Below are positions 28,567 through 37,666 of a stretch of 64,000 nt of DNA, piece by piece (position 1 is the first letter of the stretch; each line of letters opens with the position of its first letter). The DNA lies in contig DASCQF010000037.1 in assembly GCA_036012905.1 (NCBI GenBank), positions 13,929 to 77,928 of the forward strand. Reading direction: 5' to 3'. The stretch comes from NP936 sp002726085 (GTDB taxonomy: Bacteria; Acidobacteriota; Vicinamibacteria; Vicinamibacterales; UBA8438). The notes below the pieces were generated by a model that was not told the DNA's origin, did not search any database, and saw only the letters and a list, made by a program, of their open reading frames with translations. The translations under genes and the position numbers were made by a program.

Positions 28567-31500
28567 TGACTGAAGACGGGCCCGGTACGCCGGAGCCGAG
28601 CAACGACGCGCCGAAGCCGTCTGCCGACATGGTCGACGTGCCGGCGCCAGGCGGCGGAGCCGTCGAGACGACTGCGCCCGACGAGACGGCCGGGAAGACG
28701 CTGGGCGCGTTCCGGGCACGTCTCGGCCGGTGGGCGCCGCTCTCGCTTCGGCGGTATCTGCGCTGGGGCGTCGCGACGCTCGCCGTGGTCGTGGCGGTCG
28801 TCATCGTGGCGACGGTCACCGTAGACCTGGGCCCGTCCGTGCGTGCCCGTGCCGAACGGGAATTGGCCAATTACCTCGACCGCGACGTGACGATTGGTCG
28901 GGTCGGCATTTACGTGGCGACGGGAAATTTTCTCGTCGAGGACCTCGTCATCGGCGGGCTCAACCCGGGTGACCAGCCGTTCCTGACCGCCGAGCAGATC
29001 ACTCTCTCAACCGTCTGGACGGCACTGCTGAAGCGCGAATTCCTCGTCGACGCGATCTCGATGGACAACTGGAAGATGCTGGCCGAGTCGTTTGAGGACG
29101 GCCGGCAGAGTTTCCCCGCCTTCGTCGAGCAGTCGGGGGACGACGCGGCCGCCATGAAAGAGGGCGAGGAAGAGGAGGCTCCCCAGGAGACGGCGCCAGC
29201 CGAGGAGGATGCCGGGCGTCGCTTCGTTACCACCGTGCAGTATCTGCACGCGACCAACGGCGAGTTCGTCCTCGACGACCACGGTGCGAACTTTGGCGTC
29301 ATCTGCTCGAACCTCAATCTCACCATCACCAAGATTCTCGACTACCGGGGGCACGCGTCCTGCGCCGCGGGGAGCATCCTGATCGGCGACTACGAACCGA
29401 TGTGGATGGACATGGCGGCCGACTTCGAGCTCGACGGTGCCCAGGTGCATCTGACCCGGGTCAACGTCGAGACCGACGGCGCCAGCACCGTGCTCGATGG
29501 GGATGTCGACATGGCGAACCTGCCGGAGATGACATTCGAGCTGGAGTCGGACATCGACGTTATCCGCATGCGTGAGATTTTCTTCGCCGACAACAACTTC
29601 ACGACGTCCGGCGAGGCCCACTTCACCGGCACGTTCCACAAGTTCGAAGACGGGTATGACCTGCTGGGCGCGATTGCCAGCCCGGTCTTCGGTCTCGAGA
29701 CCGCTGCCCGGCACTTCCGGTTCCCGAAGCTGGATGGGCAGCTGGTGTGGCAGCCCGACCGCTTCGATATGTGGGACATCACGTCGACGTTTCTTGACGG
29801 CCGCGTGCAGGCCGACCTCTCGACGTTCGGGCTCAGAGACCCGTGGGAGGGGACCTTCGGCTTTCGCTACGAGGATGTCGACGTGGCGCAGCTGGCGCGG
29901 GTCTTCGAGCTGCGTGGCATCGAGCCGGTCTCCCGTGCATCGGGGAGCCATCTGATGCAGTGGCCGATGAAGGGCGACGGCGGGTCCCGGCACGAGGGAT
30001 CGACCGAGTTTGCCCCGCCCGATGGAGTTCGGCTGGCGACCGCCGAGGTTCCACCCGGCGCAGCGAGTGCGGTGGCGGCCAGGGCGGAGCAGTCACCCGA
30101 CCTGGCCACCCGCGAATTCCTGTTCGGCGGTGCGCTCGACTACACCGTCGAGGACGGCTGGTTCAAGCTCACCGATGGCCGCATCGCCACGCCGTCGACC
30201 CATGTGACTTTCGATGGCCGCACCCGATCAGGCTCCGAGGCCAGCATTCCCTTCAAAGTCGCTAGTACGAACTGGCAGGAGAGCAACCGGTTGATGGTGG
30301 CCGTGATGACGGCGGTCGGCTCGCCGACCGACCCGCCCGCCGTGGACGGGGCGGGCACCTTCGACGGGATCATGCTTGGCGATCTCGCTCGGCCGCGGAT
30401 CGAAGCCACGTTTGCCGCGGAGGGGTTGCGGGCCTGGAACGTCGTATGGGGTGACGGCGGCGGCGAGATCGTTGTGGAGAACTCCTATCTGGACATCCGT
30501 GGCGGGCATTTTCGTCACGGCGATGCCGAGCTCAGTGTCGACGGGCTGTTCTCGCTGGGCGGGCCGCCAGACGACGTCGGCGAGGAGATGAACGCGGTCT
30601 TCAACTTCGGTGCGTTCCCGACGGCGAACATCAAGGCGGCGTTTGGGCTCAGCGAGGGCTACTCCATCGACGGGCCGGGGACCGGCGAGGTGCATCTCTA
30701 CGGCGCCTACCGGCGACTGTTCGGAGTTGGCAGAATCACGCTCGACCATCCGATCGCCTACGACGAGCCGTTCGACTCGGCCACCGCTGGGCTCCGTTTC
30801 GAGGGCAACGGCGTTCGTCTAGACGGGTTGGAGATGCGGAAGGGCGAGGGGGAGATCACCGGCGCGGCCTTCATCGAGTGGGATGGCTCGTATTCCTTCA
30901 ATTGGGGCGCCAGAAATATCGGGGTGGAGACCGTGGCGCTGATTCCCGAGCCACCTGAGCCGCTCTCGGGCACGCTCGAGTTCACTGCGTCTGGCGTCGG
31001 CCAGTTCGACGATCCTCGCTACGAGGTCCGCGGCACCATTTTCGATCTGTTCATCGGTGAAGAAGAGGTCGGGCAGGTCACCGGTACGCTCGATGTCCGC
31101 GACAGCGCGCTGGCGCTCAACCTGGAGGGCGCCTCGTCGACGTTTGCCGTCTCCGCCTCTGGGCGGGTGGAGATGTCGGAGCCGTATCAGGCGGAGCTGT
31201 CCTTGCGCGTGGCGAACGCGTCGCTCGATCCCTACGTGCGGATGTTCGTGCCCGAGCTGTCCCCCTACGCCACCGCTGTGGTGAGTGGTTCGATGCGGGT
31301 CGTCGGCGAGCTGGGAGAATGGGACAACCTGGTCGCGGATGCCACGATCGAGCAGGCAGACCTGACGCTGCTCGACTACGGCGTCCAGAATGACGGGCCG
31401 ATCCGGCTATCACTCGACCGGCGTGTGGTCGGCATCGACCAGCTTCGGCTGGCCGGTGACCGGACGGCGCTCCACTTGTCGGGCGCGGTCGATCTGGCGA

Positions 31501-32846
31501 ACGACCAGCTCGCGCTCGTGGTGGAAGGCGACGCCAATCTCGGGATTCTCCAGGGCTTCTTCCAGGAACTCCGGGGGTCCGGTGACGCAGCGGTGCGCGC
31601 TCTGGTCACCGGGCCGCTCGCCGAGCCGGCTCTGACCGGAGAGACGGCGGTGTCGAATGGCCGCATCCGTCACTTCTCACTGCCACACGGCCTCGAGGCG
31701 ATCAACGGGCGGATCATCTTCGAGTCCGACGGCATCCGGTTCGACGACGTGGCGGCGATCATGGGCGGGGGACCGGTGCTGATCGGAGGGCGCGTCGGCC
31801 TGAACGGGTTCCAGCCCGAAGAGCTGGGGGTTACGGTGAGCGGTCAGGAGTGGCAACTGCGATGGCCGGAAGGGTTCCGGTCGCTCATCGATGCGGACCT
31901 GGAGCTGCTTGGCGATGTCAGCGCACCGGTCCTGGCCGGCACCGTCAATGTGCGGGATATGGTCCTGCTCGACGGACTCGACATCGATACCGGGCTGTTC
32001 GGCGGAGGGGATGAGGAGGACTTGGTGGAGTTGCTGCCCACCACCGAGGAATCTGGGTTGCCACTAAGCTTCGATATCCGCGTCGTGGCTCCATCCAGTC
32101 TCCGGATGACGAGTAACACCACACGCGTCGAGGGGAGCGCCGAGCTCACTCTGCGGGGCACCCTCGACCGGCCGCTCCTGTTCGGGACCGCCGAGATCGA
32201 GCGTTTGGAGGCGATTGTCGAGGGGACCCGGTATCGGCTCACCTACGGGACGATCGGGTTTTCCAATCCGACCGAGATTGAGCCGTTCCTCGACGTAGAG
32301 GTCGAGGCCGATGTGCGTGTGCCGGGGCAGACCTATCGGGTGACGGTGCACGTCACTGGCACGCTCGACCGGCTGGTCCCGACGTTGTCGTCGGACCCGC
32401 CGCTGCCGGAGGTCGACATCCTGTCGCTCCTGCTCGGGGACATCCGCGACCCGCAGAGCGCCGATCTCCGGGCGGCACGGGCGCCGGAGCTGGCCCAGCA
32501 ACAACGGTTTCAGGCTGGTGCGGCGCGGTTGCTCACCAGCTCGTTGTCGTCCGGCGTCGGACGCGTGGTCGAAGAATCGTTCGGGGTGGACACCTTTCAG
32601 ATCACGCCGTCGCTCGGAGACCCGTCTGCGCAACAGTCGGCGCAACTCAACCCGACCGCTCGGGTGGTCATCGGCCAACGCATCTTCAGTCGTGCGCATT
32701 TGACGCTGTCACAGGCCCTGAGCGGCGCCAATCGCGATCTGATCGTGGTCCTCGAGTATGACCAGAGCGACCGGTTGTCCTGGGTCCTCTCCCAGAACGA
32801 AGACCGCACGTACGCCCTCGATTTTCGAGTGAGGCACGCCTTTTGA
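28566..32846 (+). CDS. TamB/DUF490-like translocation and assembly protein
   Basis: A 1426-residue periplasm-spanning protein. After an 66-residue proline/acid-rich cytoplasmic N-tail come a single membrane anchor at about residues 67-90 and then a very long beta-rich, repetitive domain with the AsmA/TamB character (DNWKMLAESFEDG, many LDGLEMRKGEGEITGAAFIEW-like strands). The C-terminal 400 residues match the DUF490 core (RLTYGTIGFSNPTEIEPFLDVEVEADV, VTVHVTGTLDRLVPTLSSDPPLPEVDILSLLL). TamB proteins move phospholipids or help outer-membrane proteins. The next gene is an Omp85 partner, coupled through a TTG start overlap. Confidence 0.9.
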   Translation: MTEDGPGTPEPSNDAPKPSADMVDVPAPGGGAVETTAPDETAGKTLGAFRARLGRWAPLSLRRYLRWGVATLAVVVAVVIVATVTVDLGPSVRARAERELANYLDRDVTIGRVGIYVATGNFLVEDLVIGGLNPGDQPFLTAEQITLSTVWTALLKREFLVDAISMDNWKMLAESFEDGRQSFPAFVEQSGDDAAAMKEGEEEEAPQETAPAEEDAGRRFVTTVQYLHATNGEFVLDDHGANFGVICSNLNLTITKILDYRGHASCAAGSILIGDYEPMWMDMAADFELDGAQVHLTRVNVETDGASTVLDGDVDMANLPEMTFELESDIDVIRMREIFFADNNFTTSGEAHFTGTFHKFEDGYDLLGAIASPVFGLETAARHFRFPKLDGQLVWQPDRFDMWDITSTFLDGRVQADLSTFGLRDPWEGTFGFRYEDVDVAQLARVFELRGIEPVSRASGSHLMQWPMKGDGGSRHEGSTEFAPPDGVRLATAEVPPGAASAVAARAEQSPDLATREFLFGGALDYTVEDGWFKLTDGRIATPSTHVTFDGRTRSGSEASIPFKVASTNWQESNRLMVAVMTAVGSPTDPPAVDGAGTFDGIMLGDLARPRIEATFAAEGLRAWNVVWGDGGGEIVVENSYLDIRGGHFRHGDAELSVDGLFSLGGPPDDVGEEMNAVFNFGAFPTANIKAAFGLSEGYSIDGPGTGEVHLYGAYRRLFGVGRITLDHPIAYDEPFDSATAGLRFEGNGVRLDGLEMRKGEGEITGAAFIEWDGSYSFNWGARNIGVETVALIPEPPEPLSGTLEFTASGVGQFDDPRYEVRGTIFDLFIGEEEVGQVTGTLDVRDSALALNLEGASSTFAVSASGRVEMSEPYQAELSLRVANASLDPYVRMFVPELSPYATAVVSGSMRVVGELGEWDNLVADATIEQADLTLLDYGVQNDGPIRLSLDRRVVGIDQLRLAGDRTALHLSGAVDLANDQLALVVEGDANLGILQGFFQELRGSGDAAVRALVTGPLAEPALTGETAVSNGRIRHFSLPHGLEAINGRIIFESDGIRFDDVAAIMGGGPVLIGGRVGLNGFQPEELGVTVSGQEWQLRWPEGFRSLIDADLELLGDVSAPVLAGTVNVRDMVLLDGLDIDTGLFGGGDEEDLVELLPTTEESGLPLSFDIRVVAPSSLRMTSNTTRVEGSAELTLRGTLDRPLLFGTAEIERLEAIVEGTRYRLTYGTIGFSNPTEIEPFLDVEVEADVRVPGQTYRVTVHVTGTLDRLVPTLSSDPPLPEVDILSLLLGDIRDPQSADLRAARAPELAQQQRFQAGAARLLTSSLSSGVGRVVEESFGVDTFQITPSLGDPSAQQSAQLNPTARVVIGQRIFSRAHLTLSQALSGANRDLIVVLEYDQSDRLSWVLSQNEDRTYALDFRVRHAF

Positions 32847-35791
32847 GGCGCGCCTACGTGTCGGGCACCCTGATCACGGTGCTGCTGCTCTTCGCGCCGA
32901 TGGCTTCGCGCGCCGCCGAGGTCGCCGATCTGGTTGGCAAGACGGTGGTCGAGGTACGGATCTTCCGAGACGGCGTGCGCGTGCCCGACGCCGACCGATC
33001 GACCCTGGATTTGGTCGAAACGCGGGCAGGAGAGCCGCTGTCGATGCGGCAAGTCCGCGAGAGCGAGACCCACCTGTTCAGCCTGGGCGACTTCGGCGAC
33101 GTGCGGGTCAGCGCCACCGAGGACCCGCGCGGGGTCTTGCTGCGCTACGACCTCATCCGGTTGCAGGCGGCTGGCGATGTCGAGGTCCGCGGCTCACTGG
33201 GGCGTCCCCGTGCGGAGTTGCTCGAGCTGATTGCCCGTCGTTTCGGACGGGTCGTGCGGGCCGACCAGATTCCCGCCGTGGTCACGCTGCTCGAAGAGCT
33301 CTATAAGGAATCGGGACGATTCGCGGCGCGTATCTCGGCCGACCCGGGGGCGGCGGATGGCAGGCTCGTCTTCGATATCGATCAGGGGCCGGCGGCGCGC
33401 ATCGACCGGATCGACGTGAGCGGGGTTGAGGAGGACGGTCGGGCTGGCGTGCTCGAGCGGCTGGGTCTCGGTGAAGGCGCGGACTACGACCCGGTCGTGA
33501 CCGAGATGCGGCTCGCCGAGTACGAGGCGGAGGTCAGGGGGCGCCGGTACTACGAGGCCCGGTTCCGCCACGAGGTGACGCCGAGCCCAGATGGACGGAC
33601 TGTGGAGCTGGCGCTCGACATCCAGACCGGTTCCCCAGTGAGCATCAGTTTCGAGGGCGACGAGGTCCCTGACGCGCGTCTGGAGGATCTGGTTCCGGTG
33701 GCGCGGGAAGGCTCGGTCGATGAGGATCTGTTGGAAGATTCCAGCCTGCGGGTCGAGGCCCATCTTCGTGGGCTCGGGTATCGCGACGCGCGGGTGACCC
33801 ACCGCCGGCTGGCCGAGATCGGCGAGCTGTCGATCGTCTTCACCGTCGACCGTGGTCCCCAGTACCGGCTGGTCGAGGTGGTGTTCGATGGCAACCGAAC
33901 GCTGCAGGACACCGAGCTGCGCGCCCTGTTCGGTGTGGTGCCTGGGACGTCGCTCGTCATGGCGGACGTCGAAGCCGGTGCGGCTGCCGTGGCTGGGCGC
34001 TATGCCAGGCTGGGGTATCGGACTATACAGGTTCGGCCGGCGTCGTCAGACCGCGAGAGGCCCGACACGGGCGACCCCACCCAGATCGTGCCGGTCAGCC
34101 TGACGATCGAAATCGACGAGGGGCCGCGGACCGTGGTCGGCGCGCTGAGCTTCGAGGGCGCCACCGCCTTCAGCGCGGCCGAGCTCGGCGGGCTGGTCGC
34201 GTCGGTGACCGGGGCGCCCTACTACGCGCCCCAGATTGCCGCCGGTGCCGACGCGGTGCTCGTGCATTACCTCAACGAGGGCTACGAGACGGCGCAGGTC
34301 GAGGTGGCTCCCGGGTTCGACGAGAGCGGCACCACGGCGGACGTGCGCTTTCTGGTGCGCGAGGGCCCGCAGGTGCTGGTCGACCACGTGCTGGTCGTTG
34401 GCAACCGGCAAATCTCGGTGGCGTCGATTCGAGCAGAGATGGTGCTGCGTCCGGGCGAGCCGCTGGGCCTGGACGAGTTTGCCGAAACGCGCAGTAGACT
34501 GAGCGCGCTCGGCGTGTTCCGCGGGATCGATTTCCGCGAGTTCAGTCACGGCGACGGGAGCCGGCGTGACGTGGTGGTCATCGTCGAGGAAGCGCCCGCG
34601 AACCGGGTGGGCTACGGCGGTGGCCTGGAAGTGAGCCAGCGGTTGCGCGCGACCGAGGCTGGCGCTGCCGCCGAGCGGCTGGAGCTCGCGCCGCGGGGGT
34701 TTTTCGAGATCGGGCGCCGCAACCTGTGGGGCAAGAACCGGGAGATCAATCTGTTCACTCGGGTCAGCGTGCGTCGCTCCGACGACGCAGATGTCGAGAT
34801 GCCTCAGTCGAGTCTCGGGTTCAACGAGTATCGGGTGTTGTTGAACTACCGTGAGCCCAGGGCGTTTCGGCAGTCAGGCGACCTGTTTGTATCCGGGTTC
34901 GTCGAGCAGGCGATCCGTCCGAGCTTCGATCTGTTCAGCCGCGGTGTCACTGCTGAGCTTCGGCGCGCGATCGGTCTCACCATGACCGGCAGCGTCGGCT
35001 ACGCGTACGGGCAGAACGAGGTGACCAACAGCCAGCTGGAGCCGGAGGACCAACCGTTGGTCGACCGGCTGTTCGAGAAGCTCACGCTCTCGACCATCTC
35101 CAGTGGGCTGGTTCGGGATACCCGGGACGATGCCCTCGACCCCACCCGGGGTTCGCTGGTCGGGGTCGACGGCAAGGTCGCCTTCCGCTTCCTCGGGTCG
35201 GAGGTCGGGTTCGCGAAGACGACCCTCCAGGGGCGCGTGTATCGCCAGCTGCCGGGGGATCTGGTGTTTGCGGCAGGCGCACGTCTTGGTCTGGCCCGTG
35301 GATTTGACCGCACCGTGACACTTGCCATCCCGATCCCCGTCATCGGTGACGATGGTGTAGTGGTGCTCGTCGACGGCATCGAACTGGAGCCGGAAAAGCT
35401 CGAGGACCTGCCCGCCAGCGAGCGTTTCTTCGCCGGCGGCGACACCACCGTCCGCGGCTTCGCGCTCGACCGGCTCGGTGACGACCCGACGATCGACCTG
35501 AACGGGTTCCCTTCCGGCGGCAGCGCCATGATCGTGCTGAACTCGGAGCTGCGGGTGCCGGTGACCGGGGCGTGGCAGGCGGTTGGTTTCCTGGATGCCG
35601 GAAATGTCTTCGACCGTGTCAGCAACCTCAGCCTGGGTCGGATCCGGGGCGCCGCCGGGTTCGGGGTGCGGTATCGCTCGCCGGTCGGTCCGATTCGCGT
35701 CGACCTCGGCTTCAAGCTGGACCGGCGGGAGTTCGCCGGCGAGCGAGAGCGTCTCACGGCCCTGCATGTCAGCATCGGTCCAGCATTCTGA
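32843..35791 (+). CDS. Omp85-family outer membrane protein (BamA/TamA-like) with about seven POTRA repeats
   Basis: A 982-residue outer-membrane assembly protein: signal peptide (TLITVLLLFAPMASRAAE), then periplasmic POTRA domains, then a C-terminal beta-barrel from about residue 590. I count up to seven POTRA-like starts, the clearest being GPAARIDRIDVSG, GPQYRLVEVVFDGN, GPRTVVGALSFEG and GPQVLVDHVLVVGN. The barrel has GGDTTVRGF, the Omp85 loop-6 motif ([V/I]RG[F/Y]), and a C-terminal strand ending in Phe. The TTG start at 32843 overlaps the TamB-like stop. The partner is clearly TamB-like; whether it also replaces BamA is not decided. Confidence 0.92.
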   Translation: MRRAYVSGTLITVLLLFAPMASRAAEVADLVGKTVVEVRIFRDGVRVPDADRSTLDLVETRAGEPLSMRQVRESETHLFSLGDFGDVRVSATEDPRGVLLRYDLIRLQAAGDVEVRGSLGRPRAELLELIARRFGRVVRADQIPAVVTLLEELYKESGRFAARISADPGAADGRLVFDIDQGPAARIDRIDVSGVEEDGRAGVLERLGLGEGADYDPVVTEMRLAEYEAEVRGRRYYEARFRHEVTPSPDGRTVELALDIQTGSPVSISFEGDEVPDARLEDLVPVAREGSVDEDLLEDSSLRVEAHLRGLGYRDARVTHRRLAEIGELSIVFTVDRGPQYRLVEVVFDGNRTLQDTELRALFGVVPGTSLVMADVEAGAAAVAGRYARLGYRTIQVRPASSDRERPDTGDPTQIVPVSLTIEIDEGPRTVVGALSFEGATAFSAAELGGLVASVTGAPYYAPQIAAGADAVLVHYLNEGYETAQVEVAPGFDESGTTADVRFLVREGPQVLVDHVLVVGNRQISVASIRAEMVLRPGEPLGLDEFAETRSRLSALGVFRGIDFREFSHGDGSRRDVVVIVEEAPANRVGYGGGLEVSQRLRATEAGAAAERLELAPRGFFEIGRRNLWGKNREINLFTRVSVRRSDDADVEMPQSSLGFNEYRVLLNYREPRAFRQSGDLFVSGFVEQAIRPSFDLFSRGVTAELRRAIGLTMTGSVGYAYGQNEVTNSQLEPEDQPLVDRLFEKLTLSTISSGLVRDTRDDALDPTRGSLVGVDGKVAFRFLGSEVGFAKTTLQGRVYRQLPGDLVFAAGARLGLARGFDRTVTLAIPIPVIGDDGVVVLVDGIELEPEKLEDLPASERFFAGGDTTVRGFALDRLGDDPTIDLNGFPSGGSAMIVLNSELRVPVTGAWQAVGFLDAGNVFDRVSNLSLGRIRGAAGFGVRYRSPVGPIRVDLGFKLDRREFAGERERLTALHVSIGPAF

Positions 35792-35795
35792 GCCG

Positions 35796-36440
35796 ATGGC
35801 CGTCAGACTGACTCGGGTCGTGCTCCTCTGCGCCGTGATGAGCGCGACCCTGGGTTTCCGCCAGCCTCTTGGCCCGGGCGATCTTCTCGACCGGATCCTG
35901 GCGGTCGTCGAGGGTCAGGTCATCATGCTGTCTGACGTCAGGGCCTTCCTGGAACTGCGGCTCATCGAGCGTCCCGATGCGTCAGACCCCACCGCGCTGG
36001 TCCTGACCGCATTGGTCGAGCGTCAATTGATCTTGGACGAGGTGGCGCGTTACGTAGTGGACGAGCCGTCGACGGCTGAGCTTGATGCGCGTCTGGCGCT
36101 GGTGGTTGCGCGGATCGGTGGACCCGACGCGTTCGAGCAGGTGCTTCAGGTCGTGGGCTTCACGGCAGACGACCTGAGACAGGTGCTGCGGGAAGACCTG
36201 CGGATCGAGCGGTATCTGGCCCGGCGCTTCCCGTCAGCGAGACAGCCGACAGAAGATGAGGTAGCCGCCTATTTCCTCGAGCACATCGAAGAGTTTCAGA
36301 CCGACGGCGTGCCTCAGTCGTTCGAGGTTGCGCGCGATGACGCCCAACGGCGGTTATCGGCCCAGTTGCGGCAAGAGCTGATAGACGACTGGACGGCAGG
36401 GCTGAGCCGGCGCGCGGACGTGTTCCTGGTGACGCCGTGA
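35796..36440 (+). CDS. SurA-N-like periplasmic chaperone without a PPIase domain
   Basis: A 214-residue secreted protein. After a short signal sequence (VVLLCAVMSATLG) it begins DLLDRILAVVEGQVIMLSDVRAFLELRLI, the SurA/PpiD N-terminal opening, and continues as a helical chaperone domain (ALVERQLILDEVARYVV; YFLEHIEEFQTDGVPQSFE). There is no parvulin domain, so it should bind unfolded outer-membrane proteins without isomerase activity. ATG 35796 is 4 bp after the Omp85 gene, in the same operon, which suits a delivery role. Confidence 0.8.
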   Translation: MAVRLTRVVLLCAVMSATLGFRQPLGPGDLLDRILAVVEGQVIMLSDVRAFLELRLIERPDASDPTALVLTALVERQLILDEVARYVVDEPSTAELDARLALVVARIGGPDAFEQVLQVVGFTADDLRQVLREDLRIERYLARRFPSARQPTEDEVAAYFLEHIEEFQTDGVPQSFEVARDDAQRRLSAQLRQELIDDWTAGLSRRADVFLVTP

Positions 36441-36448
36441 GGGACGAA

Positions 36449-36595
36449 GGAGACAGGAGTCAGGAGACAGGAGGCAGAAGCTTATCGGTTGGCTTCGCCG
36501 TCTTCAATGGAAGAGAGACGGACTGATTCGATGCGTTTGGCTGATTTGATGCTGGCGACAGCCCTCCGGCTTCCTCCTGTCTCCTGCCTCCTTCC
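36449..36595. repeat. pair of inverted GGAGACA/CTCCTGT arrays flanking a 90-bp core
   Basis: The left array (36449-36480) is GGAGACAGGAGTCAGGAGAC and onward. The right array (36571-36595) is its rough reverse complement (CTCCTGTCTCCTGCCTCC). Between them, TTGGCTTCGCCGTC and CCCTCCGGCTTCC echo the tail of the array at 56699. It occupies the gap between convergent surA-like and CPBP genes. Confidence 0.7.
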
Positions 36596-36604
36596 GGTAG
36601 TCGT

Positions 36605-37396
36605 TCACCCCGAGTTGGCGCTGTAGGCGATCAGGATCTCGGTCAGATTGAAGGTCGCGTGGCAGACGACAGGGGCGACGATACTGCGACGTTTCAGATA
36701 CACGATGCCCCAGAACGCACCAAGGAGACCGGTGACGATTGCCGCGTCACGACCCTGAACCAGGTGCCCGAGACCGAACGCAACGCTGAAGACGATGAGC
36801 CCGGTGATGCCGCCTCCAAGATGCTGCTCGAAACGCCGAAGGATGAAGGCTCGCTGCACCTCTTCCCGGACGCCGCCGGCCACCACCGCAACCACGGCGA
36901 ACCAGACGGCGGCGACAGGCGATCCGATCAGGGCCTCGAGCGGGTTCTCCGGTACGTTGTGCAACGAGGGTGCGACCCACTGCATGACGCCAAATGCAAT
37001 GAGGGTGAAAAGCAGTGCTGCCGGTACGAGCGCCACGCCTAGCAGCAATTCGGTCCCAGTTGGTCGCGTGCCGAAAAAGGTGGCGACGGGGCGCTCATCG
37101 TGGACCCGTAGCAGTAGCCACACCAGTAGCAGGATTAGCGCGGCGTCGGCGAGCGAGAGCCCGACGATATACGGGAGCGACAGCAGTCCGGCAGCGTCTA
37201 TCGGTGTGGCCCCAACCAGGCTCAGGAGGAGGATGAGACCGAGCTGTGTCGGGAACCCGGAACAGACCGTCACCTCACCGAGCGCCACGATCCGGTCGCC
37301 CAGCGGTGACCCGGCGGGCGCCGCAGACCCGGGTGCCCCGAAGACCCCAGCGCTCATGTCCGGCTCGAGACCCGATGCCGATGGCTCGACGGACAT
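36605..37396 (-). CDS. CPBP-family intramembrane metalloprotease
   Basis: A 263-residue membrane protein of the CAAX-protease/bacteriocin-processing (Abi) family. It has about seven membrane segments and the catalytic EExxR motif in GGVREEVQRAF, plus later conserved histidines (FGLGHL, VVCHATFN). These proteases cleave small membrane or prenylated substrates; the substrate here is unknown. The soluble N-tail of about 35 residues is Ser/Gly/Pro-rich. It faces away from nrdJ, sharing a 270-bp divergent space with the NrdR boxes. Confidence 0.85.
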   Translation of the reverse strand: MSVEPSASGLEPDMSAGVFGAPGSAAPAGSPLGDRIVALGEVTVCSGFPTQLGLILLLSLVGATPIDAAGLLSLPYIVGLSLADAALILLLVWLLLRVHDERPVATFFGTRPTGTELLLGVALVPAALLFTLIAFGVMQWVAPSLHNVPENPLEALIGSPVAAVWFAVVAVVAGGVREEVQRAFILRRFEQHLGGGITGLIVFSVAFGLGHLVQGRDAAIVTGLLGAFWGIVYLKRRSIVAPVVCHATFNLTEILIAYSANSG

Positions 37397-37443
37397 AGCG
37401 GGACTGTATCACAGTGAGATAACGTAGTTTTTGGTCCATTTTC

Positions 37444-37489
37444 ACCATATATTGCGTGTGCCTTAAAGGTGACACACAACATCTTGTGG
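37444..37489 (+). promoter_or_regulatory. tandem NrdR boxes upstream of nrdJ
   Basis: ACCATATATTGCGTGT (37444-37459) and ACACAACATCTTGTGG (37474-37489) both match the palindromic NrdR box (ACACWATATWTWGTGT). Their starts are 30 bp apart, near the three-helical-turn spacing of paired NrdR sites. They lie just upstream of a TTGACA promoter, where the nucleotide-sensing repressor NrdR would block polymerase. Confidence 0.8.
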
Positions 37490-37496
37490 GTAGTTC

Positions 37497-37525
37497 TTGA
37501 CAAACCTAACAGGTGGGCCCATAGT
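37497..37525 (+). promoter_or_regulatory. sigma-70 type promoter for nrdJ
   Basis: TTGACA (37497-37502), a 17-bp spacer and CATAGT (37520-37525). The -35 is perfect and the -10 matches four of six. It is directly downstream of the second NrdR box. Confidence 0.65.
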
Positions 37526-37666
37526 AGGCGACCAAGGCGAACAACAGCGGTCGTGGGAGTGTCCTGAGCACCAGCTTCTCCCTGGCGGCAAGACTCCGAT
37601 AACCGGGAAACTTCCCACCAGCTTTCGTGACGCGTTCGCGTGTCCTCCGTCGGAAGGAGTTACTAC
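37526..37666 (+). other. structured 5' leader of nrdJ
   Basis: About 135 bases lie between the promoter and the start. Possible stems: CGACC/GGTCG (37529-37533 with 37549-37553); GGAGT/ACTCC (37556-37560 with 37593-37597) enclosing CCAG/CTGG; and GGGAA/TTCCC (37605-37609 with 37612-37616). I looked for a cobalamin riboswitch because the enzyme needs adenosylcobalamin, but the B12 box is not clear. The ribosome site GGAAGGAG is at 37652-37659. Confidence 0.4.

Noticed and set aside
37526..37666. Cobalamin riboswitch in the nrdJ leader
   Set aside because: The B12 box and conserved core sequences were not found, only general stems. Kept as a structured leader of unknown type.
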